Positions 47,810 to 57,486 are shown, counted from the stretch's first letter. The stretch is 64,000 nucleotides of DNA from Lentisphaerota bacterium (GCA_015061495.1 SUWL01000001.1:1-64000), one strand, 5' to 3'. Program-made: numbers and translations. Notes: generated by a model from the letters alone, not told the origin.

Positions 47810-47859
47810 CTACTTATTTAGTAAAAAAACAGGAACATTAAAGAGAGAGAAGTCTGACC

Positions 47860-48324
47860 ATGGATGTCGATTGTTTCAAAAGGATGTACCGGATGATAGA
47901 CTATCAGCGCCGTCTGTGCATGTGTGATGTGTGCAGCCGTTATGACTGGAAGGAATTGACCGGTAAAATTTCCTTTAAGCAGTTGGATTATCTGATGCTG
48001 ATCCGCCTGGCGATGCCGTGCAATCTGCAGCAGGTAATGACGCTTACGGGGCTTTCGAGTTCGGCAGCATCACTCTTTGTGGATAAGATGACCAGGCAGG
48101 GAGTTGTTCTGCGTGAACAAGACCCGCGTGACCGCCGCAATATCCTGATCCGTCCCGGGGAGAAGCTTATGGGGTTGCTCAATGAGATCGACGCCGAGCT
48201 TGAACGGATTATCGTCAACGAGTTGAGGAGCTGCAGTCCTGAACAGATCGACGAGCTTGAGCGCAGTTGTGCCCTGGTCTGTGAAAAGTTGGAAAAGATC
48301 AACGGTGAATCCTCTTCGCGTTGA
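47860..48324 (+). CDS. MarR-family transcriptional regulator
   Basis: LMLIRLAMPCNLQQVMTLTGLSSSAASLFVDKMTRQGVVLREQDPRDRRNILIRPGEKL (wHTH and wing). Confidence 0.88.
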   Translation: MDVDCFKRMYRMIDYQRRLCMCDVCSRYDWKELTGKISFKQLDYLMLIRLAMPCNLQQVMTLTGLSSSAASLFVDKMTRQGVVLREQDPRDRRNILIRPGEKLMGLLNEIDAELERIIVNELRSCSPEQIDELERSCALVCEKLEKINGESSSR

Positions 48325-48376
48325 ATTTTTCCGTCGATGTAGAGCCTTTTATTTCAACCCAAAACAAGGAGAAGTC

Positions 48377-49912
48377 GTGAAAAGGCGTATATTGTTGTTT
48401 GCACTGCCGATGGTAGTGTGGGGAGGTGTTTCCGCCGCTGCGGAAACAAAGAGTGCGGCAGCGTCCGGTTCCAGAGAGATCCGGCTGATCCAGGACAATG
48501 GCAATGTCCGTTTCGTCAGCAGACTTTTTGAAACCAAAAATCAGCCTGCCCAGGATCTGCGTCCGTATGTGATGTCCGCGATCCTGCGTTATAATGTCAA
48601 TTCCAGAGTGCAGAGCGTCAACTTTGACGGTAAACGCGGTCATGGTCTGCTGGTCACCACCGGTGAAGAATTCATGCCCTACGTCGCCGAATTGATCAAA
48701 CAGCTGGATATCGCCGGCAAAGATGCCGCCAAGCCGGCCCGGATCGAAGGAACCGGTGTGGCGCGTTATGCGTATACTCCGAAGTATCGTGCCGCTGCGG
48801 AATTCAAGACGATCATCGACGTGATCATCGCTTCTTCTGAAGGTACTTCCGGAATCGACCTGGCGACCAACACCATTTTCTGGCAGGATACCGTTGCGGC
48901 TGCCAAAGGCACTTTGGATTGGGTCAAGCTGGTTGACCGTCCGCTGCCGCAGGCACGCATCCGTTTCAACTATTACGAAGTGCGTGAAAGCACCCTGCGT
49001 GATGTCGGTATGGATTATCTGGCGTGGAAAAACGGTCCCGGTGTGAACCTTTTCAACGTTGGTTACAATGCCGGACGTCTGGTTCTCAATGAAGCCATGA
49101 CTGCTGCGCTTACCAGTGCGACCAACTGGGGGTACGGCGGTATTTTCTTTGCCCCGGCCTTTGATATGAGCTTTATCCGCTGTCTGCAGCAGTCCGGTGA
49201 AGCATCTGTTACTGCGGACGGTTCTCTGACTTTTGTCAGCACTCCGATCGCGAGCATCGATGAATTCCGTGCGCTGATCAAACATCAGAAAGAAAATCCG
49301 GAAACTGCCAATTACATCTACAAGCTGTCCATGACTCCGGAATATCAGAACATCGCCAAAAACAGTCAGGGCCGTTCTTTTATCGGTGCCAGCTATGAAA
49401 CCGATGAGACCGGTGAACTTTACAAAAATCCGCCGGAACTGGAAATCGCGGTTTACAATCCGATCATCTGCGTCCCCGGAGACCGTTCCAAAGCCGATGC
49501 CGACGGATTTATGCCGTTCCCCGAAGCCAATACCAAAGATGTGGCAGACGGTGGTGTGATCTTCCGTTACAAATTCAATCTGAAAAATGTTGTCGAACGC
49601 GGCAATACCGGACAGGAATTGAGCAATGCCACCAGCGTTACCGGCGGCATGACCCTCGGTTACAATGTGGAAAAAGTCGTTGGCATCTACGAGAAAGAAT
49701 CTGATGTCCATCAGACCATCGGTTTGCCGGTTCTTTCCAAAATTCCGGTGCTGAAATATTTTTTCAGTACTACCACCGTGGTTCGTGAAAAGACCTATAT
49801 CATCGTTACCGCCGAGGCGACTCCGGTGACTCCGGATCAGAGCGGTGTTGCTTCCGTCAGCCGTTCCGCCGAGATCCACGAACGTCAACAGAAAGATTTC
49901 TTTGAGGATTAA
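48377..49912 (+). CDS. Diverged secretin-like exported protein 1
   Basis: GTG start after AAGGAG; signal peptide; REIRLIQDNGNVRFVSRLFETKN; PQARIRFNYYEVRESTLRDVGMDYLAW; GLPVLSKIPVLKYFFSTTTVVREKTYIIVTAEATPV. Confidence 0.75.
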   Translation: MKRRILLFALPMVVWGGVSAAAETKSAAASGSREIRLIQDNGNVRFVSRLFETKNQPAQDLRPYVMSAILRYNVNSRVQSVNFDGKRGHGLLVTTGEEFMPYVAELIKQLDIAGKDAAKPARIEGTGVARYAYTPKYRAAAEFKTIIDVIIASSEGTSGIDLATNTIFWQDTVAAAKGTLDWVKLVDRPLPQARIRFNYYEVRESTLRDVGMDYLAWKNGPGVNLFNVGYNAGRLVLNEAMTAALTSATNWGYGGIFFAPAFDMSFIRCLQQSGEASVTADGSLTFVSTPIASIDEFRALIKHQKENPETANYIYKLSMTPEYQNIAKNSQGRSFIGASYETDETGELYKNPPELEIAVYNPIICVPGDRSKADADGFMPFPEANTKDVADGGVIFRYKFNLKNVVERGNTGQELSNATSVTGGMTLGYNVEKVVGIYEKESDVHQTIGLPVLSKIPVLKYFFSTTTVVREKTYIIVTAEATPVTPDQSGVASVSRSAEIHERQQKDFFED

Positions 49913-49918
49913 TGTACC

Positions 49919-51916
49919 ATGAAAAGATCATTATTATTCCTTGCTGTTGCCGGTATCGTCAGTGTCTATGCTGCTGAAGTTGTTCCCGGCACCCCCCGCG
50001 ACAGAAGCAACGGTGTTTCTTCCGGTTATAAATCCCCCGGTGTCAATGCTGAATTGAAAGTCAATATCAGCGAAGGTACCAATGAAGTACGTTTCATTCA
50101 GGACAATGCCGACCCCTACGTGGTCACCAAAGCATACCGTCTGAAAAATGCCGATGCCTATGTTGCCCGCGGTTATCTGCGCAACATGATCGAAGCCAAA
50201 CAGGTCAATGCCAGTCCGGTTCAGGTTGCCGCGATCAAATATTCTGACGGCACTGCGTTTCTGGTTGTTTCCGCTGAAGAGTACCGTTTCAGCGACTCCA
50301 AAAACGGCGAAGGCATCGATTCTCTGGTCGCCAAACTGGATAAACGTGATCTGGCAACGGTCAGCAATGACACTGCATTCATGTACTATCCCAAATATCT
50401 GCCGGCTGCCACGCTGAAACAGATGCTGGAAGTTGTCGGTTCCAATACCAACGACCCCCAGTTTGCGGTTTCTCCGGACACCATGCTGGTCGATGCTGAA
50501 CTCAACGTGCTGATGGTCAGTGCTCCGGTCTGGTCATGCACCAGCATCAAAGAGATGCTTGCCAAATATGACAAGCCCATGCCGCAGGTGCGCATCGGTT
50601 ATAAAGTTATTGAGATCTATGCCGAAAACGACGATCGTATCGGTGTGGACTTCCAGAGTTGGAAAAACAACGATGGCGTGGATCTTTTCTCCGCCGGAGC
50701 CCGTATTCGCCGCAATTGGTCAAGCTTCTTCCACGGCGGTGTTGACAACAACGGACACAACCGTACCAGCTATTGGAACTTCAATCCCAAATGGAACACC
50801 CGTTATCTGGACTTCCTGACCAGCATCGGCAAAGCCAAAGTGCTTACCAGCGGTTCTCTGTTGGCGAAAAACCGGGAAACTGCCAGCATCACGCTTAATT
50901 ACGGTTACTTCTACGAACGTAATGATTACTCTGTGGATAACGGCTACGGAATGGGTGAATTTGCCTATACCGATCCCAATCCCAACGCGATCTACCGTCA
51001 GCAGCTGGCAAAGATCCTGCCGGAAACTCTGCTCAAAGAGAACTTCTATTCAGACCTCTCAATCGCGGCATTTACTCCGCGCATGATCAATTATCTTGAC
51101 GGAGTGCCCATCTGGAAGCCCAACGATCTCAAAGATAAAGACGGCAACTATTCCGCCGCCGCCCAGGCGATGATCAGCAAAGTTCAGGCGCAGGTTACTG
51201 CCGAAGCCAAGGAAAAAGGTCTTGCCGAAGCTATGTCTCTGGTCATGCAGGGCAAATTGCAGCCCACCGGTGTGGAAGCATACGTTACCGAATTTGTCAC
51301 CAAATATGTTACCGAATATATGGCGAAATTCGCTGAAGATGTGCCCAATGTACTTGGAACCCTTTTCTCCTGGTACAGCAAAGGCGACACCTCTGTTGAA
51401 GGTTTCCCCGGTATCATTCACGGTAAACTCCAGTATCCCATGGCGCAGGATGGGTTCCTCTTTGATCTTACCGTCCGTCCGGTGGTCACCGGTGCGGCTG
51501 CTACGGTCGAATTCAATGGTCAAACCATCTCTCTGCTGGGCTGGAACTCCGATGGTTCTCCCCGCGTCAGCGACTCCAAGATAAAAACCAAATTCCAGGC
51601 TGCTTACGGCAATCAGGAGTTTGTGATCGGCGGTCTGCGCCGTACTGAAACTGTCCGCAACGTTGCCGGTCTGCCCTTCTTGAAAGATATTCCGGTACTC
51701 GGGCTGCTGTTCAGCACTGAAAACGAATCCATCAAACAGTCCCAGCTGGTGATCGTTGCCACTCTGGAATATGTCACTCCGAGTGAATCCGGAATCAACG
51801 AAGCTACCAAAGGACAGATCGAAAAGACGATCAAAAATGTCAATAAAGGTGTTGACAGTAAAGTTGGAAACATGTTTTTCCAGCAGTATGGTATTGACAC
51901 CGACGAGATCAAGTGA
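49919..51916 (+). CDS. Diverged secretin-like exported protein 2 (paralog of the preceding gene)
   Basis: Signal peptide; NEVRFIQDNADPYVVTKAYRLKN; YLDFLTSIGKAKVLTSGSLLAKNRETASITL; FVIGGLRRTETVRNVAGLPFLKDIPVLGLLFSTENESIKQSQLVIVATLEYV. Confidence 0.78.
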   Translation: MKRSLLFLAVAGIVSVYAAEVVPGTPRDRSNGVSSGYKSPGVNAELKVNISEGTNEVRFIQDNADPYVVTKAYRLKNADAYVARGYLRNMIEAKQVNASPVQVAAIKYSDGTAFLVVSAEEYRFSDSKNGEGIDSLVAKLDKRDLATVSNDTAFMYYPKYLPAATLKQMLEVVGSNTNDPQFAVSPDTMLVDAELNVLMVSAPVWSCTSIKEMLAKYDKPMPQVRIGYKVIEIYAENDDRIGVDFQSWKNNDGVDLFSAGARIRRNWSSFFHGGVDNNGHNRTSYWNFNPKWNTRYLDFLTSIGKAKVLTSGSLLAKNRETASITLNYGYFYERNDYSVDNGYGMGEFAYTDPNPNAIYRQQLAKILPETLLKENFYSDLSIAAFTPRMINYLDGVPIWKPNDLKDKDGNYSAAAQAMISKVQAQVTAEAKEKGLAEAMSLVMQGKLQPTGVEAYVTEFVTKYVTEYMAKFAEDVPNVLGTLFSWYSKGDTSVEGFPGIIHGKLQYPMAQDGFLFDLTVRPVVTGAAATVEFNGQTISLLGWNSDGSPRVSDSKIKTKFQAAYGNQEFVIGGLRRTETVRNVAGLPFLKDIPVLGLLFSTENESIKQSQLVIVATLEYVTPSESGINEATKGQIEKTIKNVNKGVDSKVGNMFFQQYGIDTDEIK

Positions 51917-51938
51917 TATATTTTCACTGTGCATCTTC

Positions 51939-51977
51939 AAAACGGCAGAAGGTTCACCCTTCTGCCGTTTTTTCTTT
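51939..51977 (+). terminator. Terminator of the secretin-like gene pair
   Basis: AACGGCAGAAGGGTTCACCCTTCTGCCGTT-type stem followed by TTTTCTTTT. Confidence 0.85.
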
Positions 51978-52005
51978 TCAAGGGGTGAAAATCGGGAGTT
52001 TTATC

Positions 52006-52719
52006 ATGGAGCTGAAGCAGAGAATTTACCGGGAGTTTGCCGGTTGGCAGTTGTGGGAAGTTGTGTATGTGACGGTTTGTACGGCAGCGATCGCCGTTAT
52101 TTCGGTAATTGCCGAAGGTACGGCGCTGGGGATAGCTTCGGCGGTGACCGGTACACTTTATACCATGCTGGCAGGCAAAGGGAAGATCAGCTGTTATTTT
52201 TTCGGGATCTTCAACAGCGCATCCTACGGATATATTGCCTATACCCAGAAACTTTACGGCGATGCCATGCTCAATATCTGCTGGTATCTGCCGATGATGC
52301 TGGCGGGGATCGTCTGCTGGCGCAGGCGGATGGACGGCAAAGAGTGTGTGATCAAGTCGTCACTTGGGTTCCGGGGCAGGGCGGTGCTGTTGTTGTCGTG
52401 CATTGCCGGGATCGTCGGATACGCAGTATTTTTGCATTATATGCAAGATGCCCAGCCGGTGGTTGATTCGGCGACGACAGTATTATCGGTTGCCGCTATG
52501 ATCCTGACTGTGAAACGGTGTGTTGAGCAGTGGCTGCTATGGATCGCAGTCAATGCCCTGTCGGTGTGGATGTGGCTTCGGGTTTATCTTGCAGACGGCA
52601 ACTCCATAGCGATCCTGCTCTGGTGGCTGATCATGCTGATCACCGGAATAATTTTCTTTATCCGCTGGACGATGGATTTGAAATCGTCTCAAATTATTTC
52701 CAAAAAGTCCGGTGCTTGA
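52006..52719 (+). CDS. pnuC: PnuC-family nicotinamide mononucleotide/riboside transporter
   Basis: Polytopic; WEVVYVTVCTAAIAVISVI; CYFFGIFNSASYGYIAYTQKLYGDAMLNICWYLPM. Confidence 0.85.
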   Translation: MELKQRIYREFAGWQLWEVVYVTVCTAAIAVISVIAEGTALGIASAVTGTLYTMLAGKGKISCYFFGIFNSASYGYIAYTQKLYGDAMLNICWYLPMMLAGIVCWRRRMDGKECVIKSSLGFRGRAVLLLSCIAGIVGYAVFLHYMQDAQPVVDSATTVLSVAAMILTVKRCVEQWLLWIAVNALSVWMWLRVYLADGNSIAILLWWLIMLITGIIFFIRWTMDLKSSQIISKKSGA

Positions 52720-53795
52720 GTCAGGCAGTGTGCTTGTCCATCCGGATCCAGATACATGAGATCTTCCAGTCGGATACCGCCCCATTCCGGATAGTACAAC
52801 CCCGGTTCGACGGTGACGACTTCGCCGCCCTGCAAAGCGGTTCCGGCACGGGGAGAGAGCCGTGGGGATTCATGGATCTCCAGTCCGACCCCGTGGCCGA
52901 GCCCGTGGAAAAAGCCGAATTGACCGGCATCATTGACTCCGGTGAAAAAGTGGTGTTTTTCCAGGATACCTTCAACCGCGCAGTGGATGGAAGCGCCGTA
53001 TGCGCCTTTTTTGATCAGTGTTTTGGCATATTCCCGTGCCTCCAGTACGGCATCATAGGCACGGCGTACGATGTCCGCGGCATGTCCCCGGACGACAGTA
53101 CGGGTCAAATCGCCCCAGTATCCGGTGACCGGAGAACGGGGAAAAATATCCATGACTATCGGCGAATTTGCCCGTATTCTGCCGCTCCCGGCATTGTGCG
53201 GCTGGGAGCCCTGGGATCCGGAAGCACAGATCGTGCCGGTGGGAAGCATATTGCGGAAAAGAATGGCGGAATCGATTTCCGCCCGGAGAAATTCACTGGT
53301 GAGGAATTCTCCGTTATAAACGAGAAATTCTCCGTTGATCTCACTGTTTTTCAATACTTCCACCGCCCGGGCCAGACCGGCTTCAGCGGCGCGCTGGGCA
53401 TCGGTTATCGCGGCAACTTCGGCAGGTAATTTGAATTCACGTTCCGGAAAAAAACTCTTTTCATCCGGGGTGACGGTCAGATTTTTGCTGCGCATGCGGT
53501 CGGCAAGTCCCAGCGGGAAATCCGACGGCACCAGAAAATCGCAGCAGCCGCATTGACCGGAAATCGCTGTGATTATATCGATCAGACTTTTTCCGAAAGA
53601 ACTTTCGGCGGCGATTTCAACGCCGTTTTTTGCGGTTGATCTGGCGCGGTCGATCTCCAGCGGCGACAGGATGGCGCATTTGCGGTCGCGATATTCGAAA
53701 AAGATAAAGTCATCCGGAGTGGAAATTCCGGTGGCGTAACGGATATCCGGGCAATTTTCACCGGAACCGACAAGTAAACGGATAAAATTTTTCAT
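52689..53795 (-). CDS. M24-family metallopeptidase (Xaa-Pro aminopeptidase/PepQ-like)
   Basis: MDIFPRSPVTGYWGDLTRTVVRG; FFHGLGHGVGLEIHESPRLS; GEVVTVEPGLYYPEWGGIRLED. Confidence 0.9.
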   Translation of the reverse strand: MKNFIRLLVGSGENCPDIRYATGISTPDDFIFFEYRDRKCAILSPLEIDRARSTAKNGVEIAAESSFGKSLIDIITAISGQCGCCDFLVPSDFPLGLADRMRSKNLTVTPDEKSFFPEREFKLPAEVAAITDAQRAAEAGLARAVEVLKNSEINGEFLVYNGEFLTSEFLRAEIDSAILFRNMLPTGTICASGSQGSQPHNAGSGRIRANSPIVMDIFPRSPVTGYWGDLTRTVVRGHAADIVRRAYDAVLEAREYAKTLIKKGAYGASIHCAVEGILEKHHFFTGVNDAGQFGFFHGLGHGVGLEIHESPRLSPRAGTALQGGEVVTVEPGLYYPEWGGIRLEDLMYLDPDGQAHCLTQAPDFLEII

Positions 53796-53893
53796 TTTAA
53801 TATTGACTTTTCAGCAAACATGGTTCATATTATATCAATGTAATGTGGTAATATACCCTTTGAACGGGTTTTTTTCAAGTGAGGTAAATAAAA

Positions 53894-54532
53894 ATGAATG
53901 ATGTATTGAAAATTGCATTGACGGTGTTGGGATCATATTTGTTGGGCAGTATTCCATGGGGGTTTCTGATCGGCAAGGTCAATGGCGTAGACGTCCGCAA
54001 GGAGGGATCAAAGAATATCGGGGCAACCAATGTCACCCGCTGTGTGGGAAAAATGGCTGGTAAACTCTGTTTCTTTCTGGATTTTTTCAAGGGCGTGATC
54101 CCGGTGCTGGCGGCGCAGTATATTTTCCGTGCAGACAAAAATATTTTTGAATATGTGGTCATTGCGGCGTTGTTTGCTTCGGTGATCGGTCACATGTTCC
54201 CGGTGTTTTTGAAGTTCCACGGCGGCAAAGGCGTCAGTACGGCAGCCGGAGCTGTTATGGCACTGGCACCCTATCCGTTGATCATTGCGCTGCTGGTCTG
54301 GGTGGTGGTATTTCTGGTATCCCGTTATGTGTCGCTTGCCAGTATTGCGGCGGCGGCGGTGCTGCCGATCGTGGCGTGGGTGCTGTATTTGTTGAAATTC
54401 GGCACAGAGCTGTCGAGAACGCCGAGCGTGCTGATCTTTTTGACGATCGTGGCACTGCTGGCGATACTGCGCCACCACTCCAATATCCAGCGTCTGCTCA
54501 ACGGAACGGAAAACCGTTTCGGCAAAAAGTAA
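53894..54532 (+). CDS. plsY: Glycerol-3-phosphate acyltransferase PlsY
   Basis: YLLGSIPWGFLIGKVNGVDVRKEGSKNIGATNVTR; FHGGKGVSTAAG. Confidence 0.95.
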   Translation: MNDVLKIALTVLGSYLLGSIPWGFLIGKVNGVDVRKEGSKNIGATNVTRCVGKMAGKLCFFLDFFKGVIPVLAAQYIFRADKNIFEYVVIAALFASVIGHMFPVFLKFHGGKGVSTAAGAVMALAPYPLIIALLVWVVVFLVSRYVSLASIAAAAVLPIVAWVLYLLKFGTELSRTPSVLIFLTIVALLAILRHHSNIQRLLNGTENRFGKK

Positions 54533-54669
54533 CTCTTTTCGATAAAAAAAGTGTTTTTTTCGTGTCCGATACTTGAATTTTCAATGATTTGACATTATAT
54601 TCATAGACGGTTGATAATACAGTAACATAAGTGTTGTAAAACAATATAAACAATAAATGGAGTATCAGT

Positions 54670-55101
54670 ATGAAATTCGGTAAAAGTTTTTGGGTAATGC
54701 TTTTTGTGGCGTTCATCATGGTCGGCGGCAGTTTCACTGCAAAGGCTGATGATGCCTGGATCATGCGTCCCATGGAGAAACTTGGTCGCGGCATCACCAA
54801 TACAGCTTTTTGTTTCCTTGAGATTCCTATGGCATGGACGACTGTTTCCGAGGAAAAGGGGAATCTTGCCGGACTTACCTATGGTACTTTGAGAGGTGTT
54901 TGCTATACGATCGCCCGGGTTGGTGTCGGAGTTGTGGATATCATTACTTTCCCGTTCCCGCTGCCCAACTGCCCGGATGACCGCGATGATGCCGGTTGGG
55001 GTTATGGTGCGATCATGCGTCCGGATTGGGTCGTTCCGGTCGGCAAGGATTGGAACAACTTTTTGTATGATGATGAGTCGATTGTCAATCCGGCGATGTG
55101 A
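54670..55101 (+). CDS. Small exported protein resembling the TIGR04073 'exosortase-associated' family
   Basis: Signal peptide; MEKLGRGITNTAFCFLEIPMAWTTVSEEKGNLAGLTYGTLRGVCYTIARVGVGVVDIITFPFPLP. Confidence 0.6.
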   Translation: MKFGKSFWVMLFVAFIMVGGSFTAKADDAWIMRPMEKLGRGITNTAFCFLEIPMAWTTVSEEKGNLAGLTYGTLRGVCYTIARVGVGVVDIITFPFPLPNCPDDRDDAGWGYGAIMRPDWVVPVGKDWNNFLYDDESIVNPAM

Positions 55102-55118
55102 TTTACCGGAAGATATTT

Positions 55119-55150
55119 GCCGGAGCGTGTGAAACGTTCCGGCTTTTTTG
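55119..55150 (+). terminator. Terminator after the TIGR04073-like gene
   Basis: GCCGGAGCGTgtgaAACGTTCCGGC followed by TTTTTTG. Confidence 0.8.
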
Positions 55151-55174
55151 TAATATGTCAGGGAGTGAGAATAA

Positions 55175-56275
55175 ATGAGTTTTTCCTGTGGATTTGTCGG
55201 TTTGCCCAATGTGGGCAAATCCACCCTTTTCAATGCTTTAAGTCATGGCGGTGCGGAAGCGGCGAACTTCCCGTTCTGCACCATTGAACCGAATACCGGT
55301 ATCGTTCAGGTGCCGGATAAACGTCTGGCGGTGCTGGCGGATTTGGAAAAATCCGGCAGGATCGTTCCTTCCACATTGAAATTTATCGACATTGCCGGGT
55401 TGGTTCGCGGAGCCAGTCAGGGGCAGGGTTTGGGTAATCAGTTTCTCGGTCACGTGCGCAATGTGGATGCGATCGCCCATGTGGTGCGTCTGTTTGAAGA
55501 TTCCGATGTGGTGCATGTTTCCGGCAAGGTCGATCCGGTCGGCGATTTGGAAACCATCACCACTGAATTGATGCTTTCCGATCTTGAAATGTTGGAAAAA
55601 AGACGGGACAAAGCCTATAAAAATGCCCGTTCCAATGATCCGGATGCCAAAGCCGAATATGAATTGATCGTTTCTATGATCGCTGAACTTGCCGATGGAC
55701 GTTTCCCGACTTATGACAAAAATGATCCCAAGCAGAAGGCTCTGGCGGAAAATTTCGGTCTGCTTACCGTAAAACCGGCATTTATCTGTGCCAATGTCGG
55801 CGAAGATCAGGCCGCGGATTTCACCAACTGCGATGCCGGTAAACGGCTTGCCGAATATGCGGCAGCACATAATATGGAAGTTGTACCGGTCTGTGCGAAG
55901 TTTGAAGATGAGTTAAGTGCGCTCTCCCCGGAGGAAGCGGAAGTATTCATGGCGGATCTCGGTATCAGCGGTTCCGGACTTGACCGGGTGGTTGAGACCG
56001 GGTATAGGCTGCTGGATTATATCACCTTTTTCACTGCCGGACCGATGGAATCCCGGGCGTGGACGGTCACGCGCGGAGCGTTGGCTCCGGAAGCTGCCGG
56101 CAAGATCCATACCGATTTGCAGCGTGGGTTCATCCGGATGGAAACGGTTTCCTACGACGATCTGGTTGCCTGCGGATCATGGGCAAAAGCGCAGCTCGCC
56201 GGGAAGCTCCGGATCGAGGGTAAAGAGTATGAAGTGCAGGATGGCGATGTCATCCATGTCCGCTTCTCGGTTTGA
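55175..56275 (+). CDS. ychF: YchF/OLA1-type GTPase/ATPase
   Basis: GFVGLPNVGKSTLFNAL; FCTIEPNTGIVQVPDKRL; C-terminal TGS domain. Confidence 0.97.
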   Translation: MSFSCGFVGLPNVGKSTLFNALSHGGAEAANFPFCTIEPNTGIVQVPDKRLAVLADLEKSGRIVPSTLKFIDIAGLVRGASQGQGLGNQFLGHVRNVDAIAHVVRLFEDSDVVHVSGKVDPVGDLETITTELMLSDLEMLEKRRDKAYKNARSNDPDAKAEYELIVSMIAELADGRFPTYDKNDPKQKALAENFGLLTVKPAFICANVGEDQAADFTNCDAGKRLAEYAAAHNMEVVPVCAKFEDELSALSPEEAEVFMADLGISGSGLDRVVETGYRLLDYITFFTAGPMESRAWTVTRGALAPEAAGKIHTDLQRGFIRMETVSYDDLVACGSWAKAQLAGKLRIEGKEYEVQDGDVIHVRFSV

Positions 56276-56578
56276 TGAGTTGCTGAAAAATTTATTAAAA
56301 CGAGGCAATGTCCCGGATTTTGTGGAACTTGCAGTAAATAGTCGTTGATCGCTATAATCGCAATCACAAGAATGTATCAAAAACGCTATGCTTGGGGTCA
56401 GCCACGCAATAACGGTCAGATCCGCACCGCTTGCCACGGCATAGTGAAACGAAGACGGGGGATACAGTGTGATCCTTCTTCGCCAAAGGCTTCGGCGGGA
56501 CACGGTGTACTGTTTATGAAATTAAATGCATCACAACAAATGGGACAATAACAATAAATAAAATAGGGACATCCTGTC

Positions 56579-56968
56579 ATGGCAAAAAAGAGTGTTGAAC
56601 CCGGTTTTACCGGGAAAGATCTGGAATATTACGAAGCGTTGATGAAAGTGCGCAATCAGCTTACCGAGCAGATCCGTGTTTGCACCAGTGAATCGCTTGA
56701 TTGCACCAATGTCGAAAAGCGCGGTGTGACCACCCACATGGCTGACGGGGATTCCTCCCGCCATGAGATGCGTTTGCAGATGATGACGGAAAACGGCAAT
56801 ATTGTAACCATGATCGATGATGCTATCGAGCGTCTTGCCAATGGCGAATATGGTATTTGCATGGATTGCGGAGAAGCTATCTCTGAAGCCAGATTGAAAG
56901 CCAGACCGTATGCGATTTTTTGCATCAAGTGTAAAAGCCGCCATGAAGAGATGATGAAAAACCGATGA
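56579..56968 (+). CDS. DksA/TraR-type C4 zinc-finger regulator
   Basis: DDAIERLANGEYGICMDCGEAISEARLKARPYAIFCIKCK. Confidence 0.9.
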   Translation: MAKKSVEPGFTGKDLEYYEALMKVRNQLTEQIRVCTSESLDCTNVEKRGVTTHMADGDSSRHEMRLQMMTENGNIVTMIDDAIERLANGEYGICMDCGEAISEARLKARPYAIFCIKCKSRHEEMMKNR

Positions 56969-57486
56969 AAAGTTTGGCGTTGGTTGAGAAAAATTCCCCC
57001 CGGGAAAAAAAGATTCTGCTCTGGTCGATCGTGGTCGCTCTGGTGCTGCTGATTGCTGACCAGTGGACAAAGTGGTATTTTGTCCGCAATTTTGCGCTCT
57101 ATGAATCAGTGGAACTTATTCCCGGCTGGTTGAATTTCACCTCGGTACGCAATTTCGGAGCGGCGTGGAGCATATTCAGCGGGCAGGTGCTGATGCTGCT
57201 TTTATTCGGCATTGCCGCGGGGATCGGGATCGTGATATTTTTCCGTAAACTTGCGGAAAATTGTCCGGAGAGGTACTTCGCATTGCTGATGGTGCTTTCC
57301 GGGATCATCGGCAATTGTTTTGACCGGGCGTTTCACGGAGCGGTAGTGGATTTCATCCACGTGCATTATTATGACATCTGGCACTATCCGGTATTCAACG
57401 TGGCGGATATGGCGATTTGTACCGGAGTTGGTATTTACGTTATCAGCAGTTTATTCCGGAAAAATCCGGAAAAGGATCAGAAATAA
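56965..57486 (+). CDS. lspA: Lipoprotein signal peptidase II
   Basis: ADQWTKWYFVRNF; NFTSVRNFGAAWSIF; GNCFDRAFHGAVVDFIHVHY; FNVADMAIC. Confidence 0.95.
   Translation: MKSLALVEKNSPREKKILLWSIVVALVLLIADQWTKWYFVRNFALYESVELIPGWLNFTSVRNFGAAWSIFSGQVLMLLLFGIAAGIGIVIFFRKLAENCPERYFALLMVLSGIIGNCFDRAFHGAVVDFIHVHYYDIWHYPVFNVADMAICTGVGIYVISSLFRKNPEKDQK

Noticed and set aside
48299-49888. 529-aa minus-strand ORF opposite secretin-like protein 1
   Set aside because: Antisense shadow; the plus-strand product has a signal peptide, SD and secretin motifs shared with its paralog.
56345-56551. 68-aa ORF upstream of the dksA-like gene
   Set aside because: No SD or domain; overlaps a hairpin-prone element that better explains the segment.
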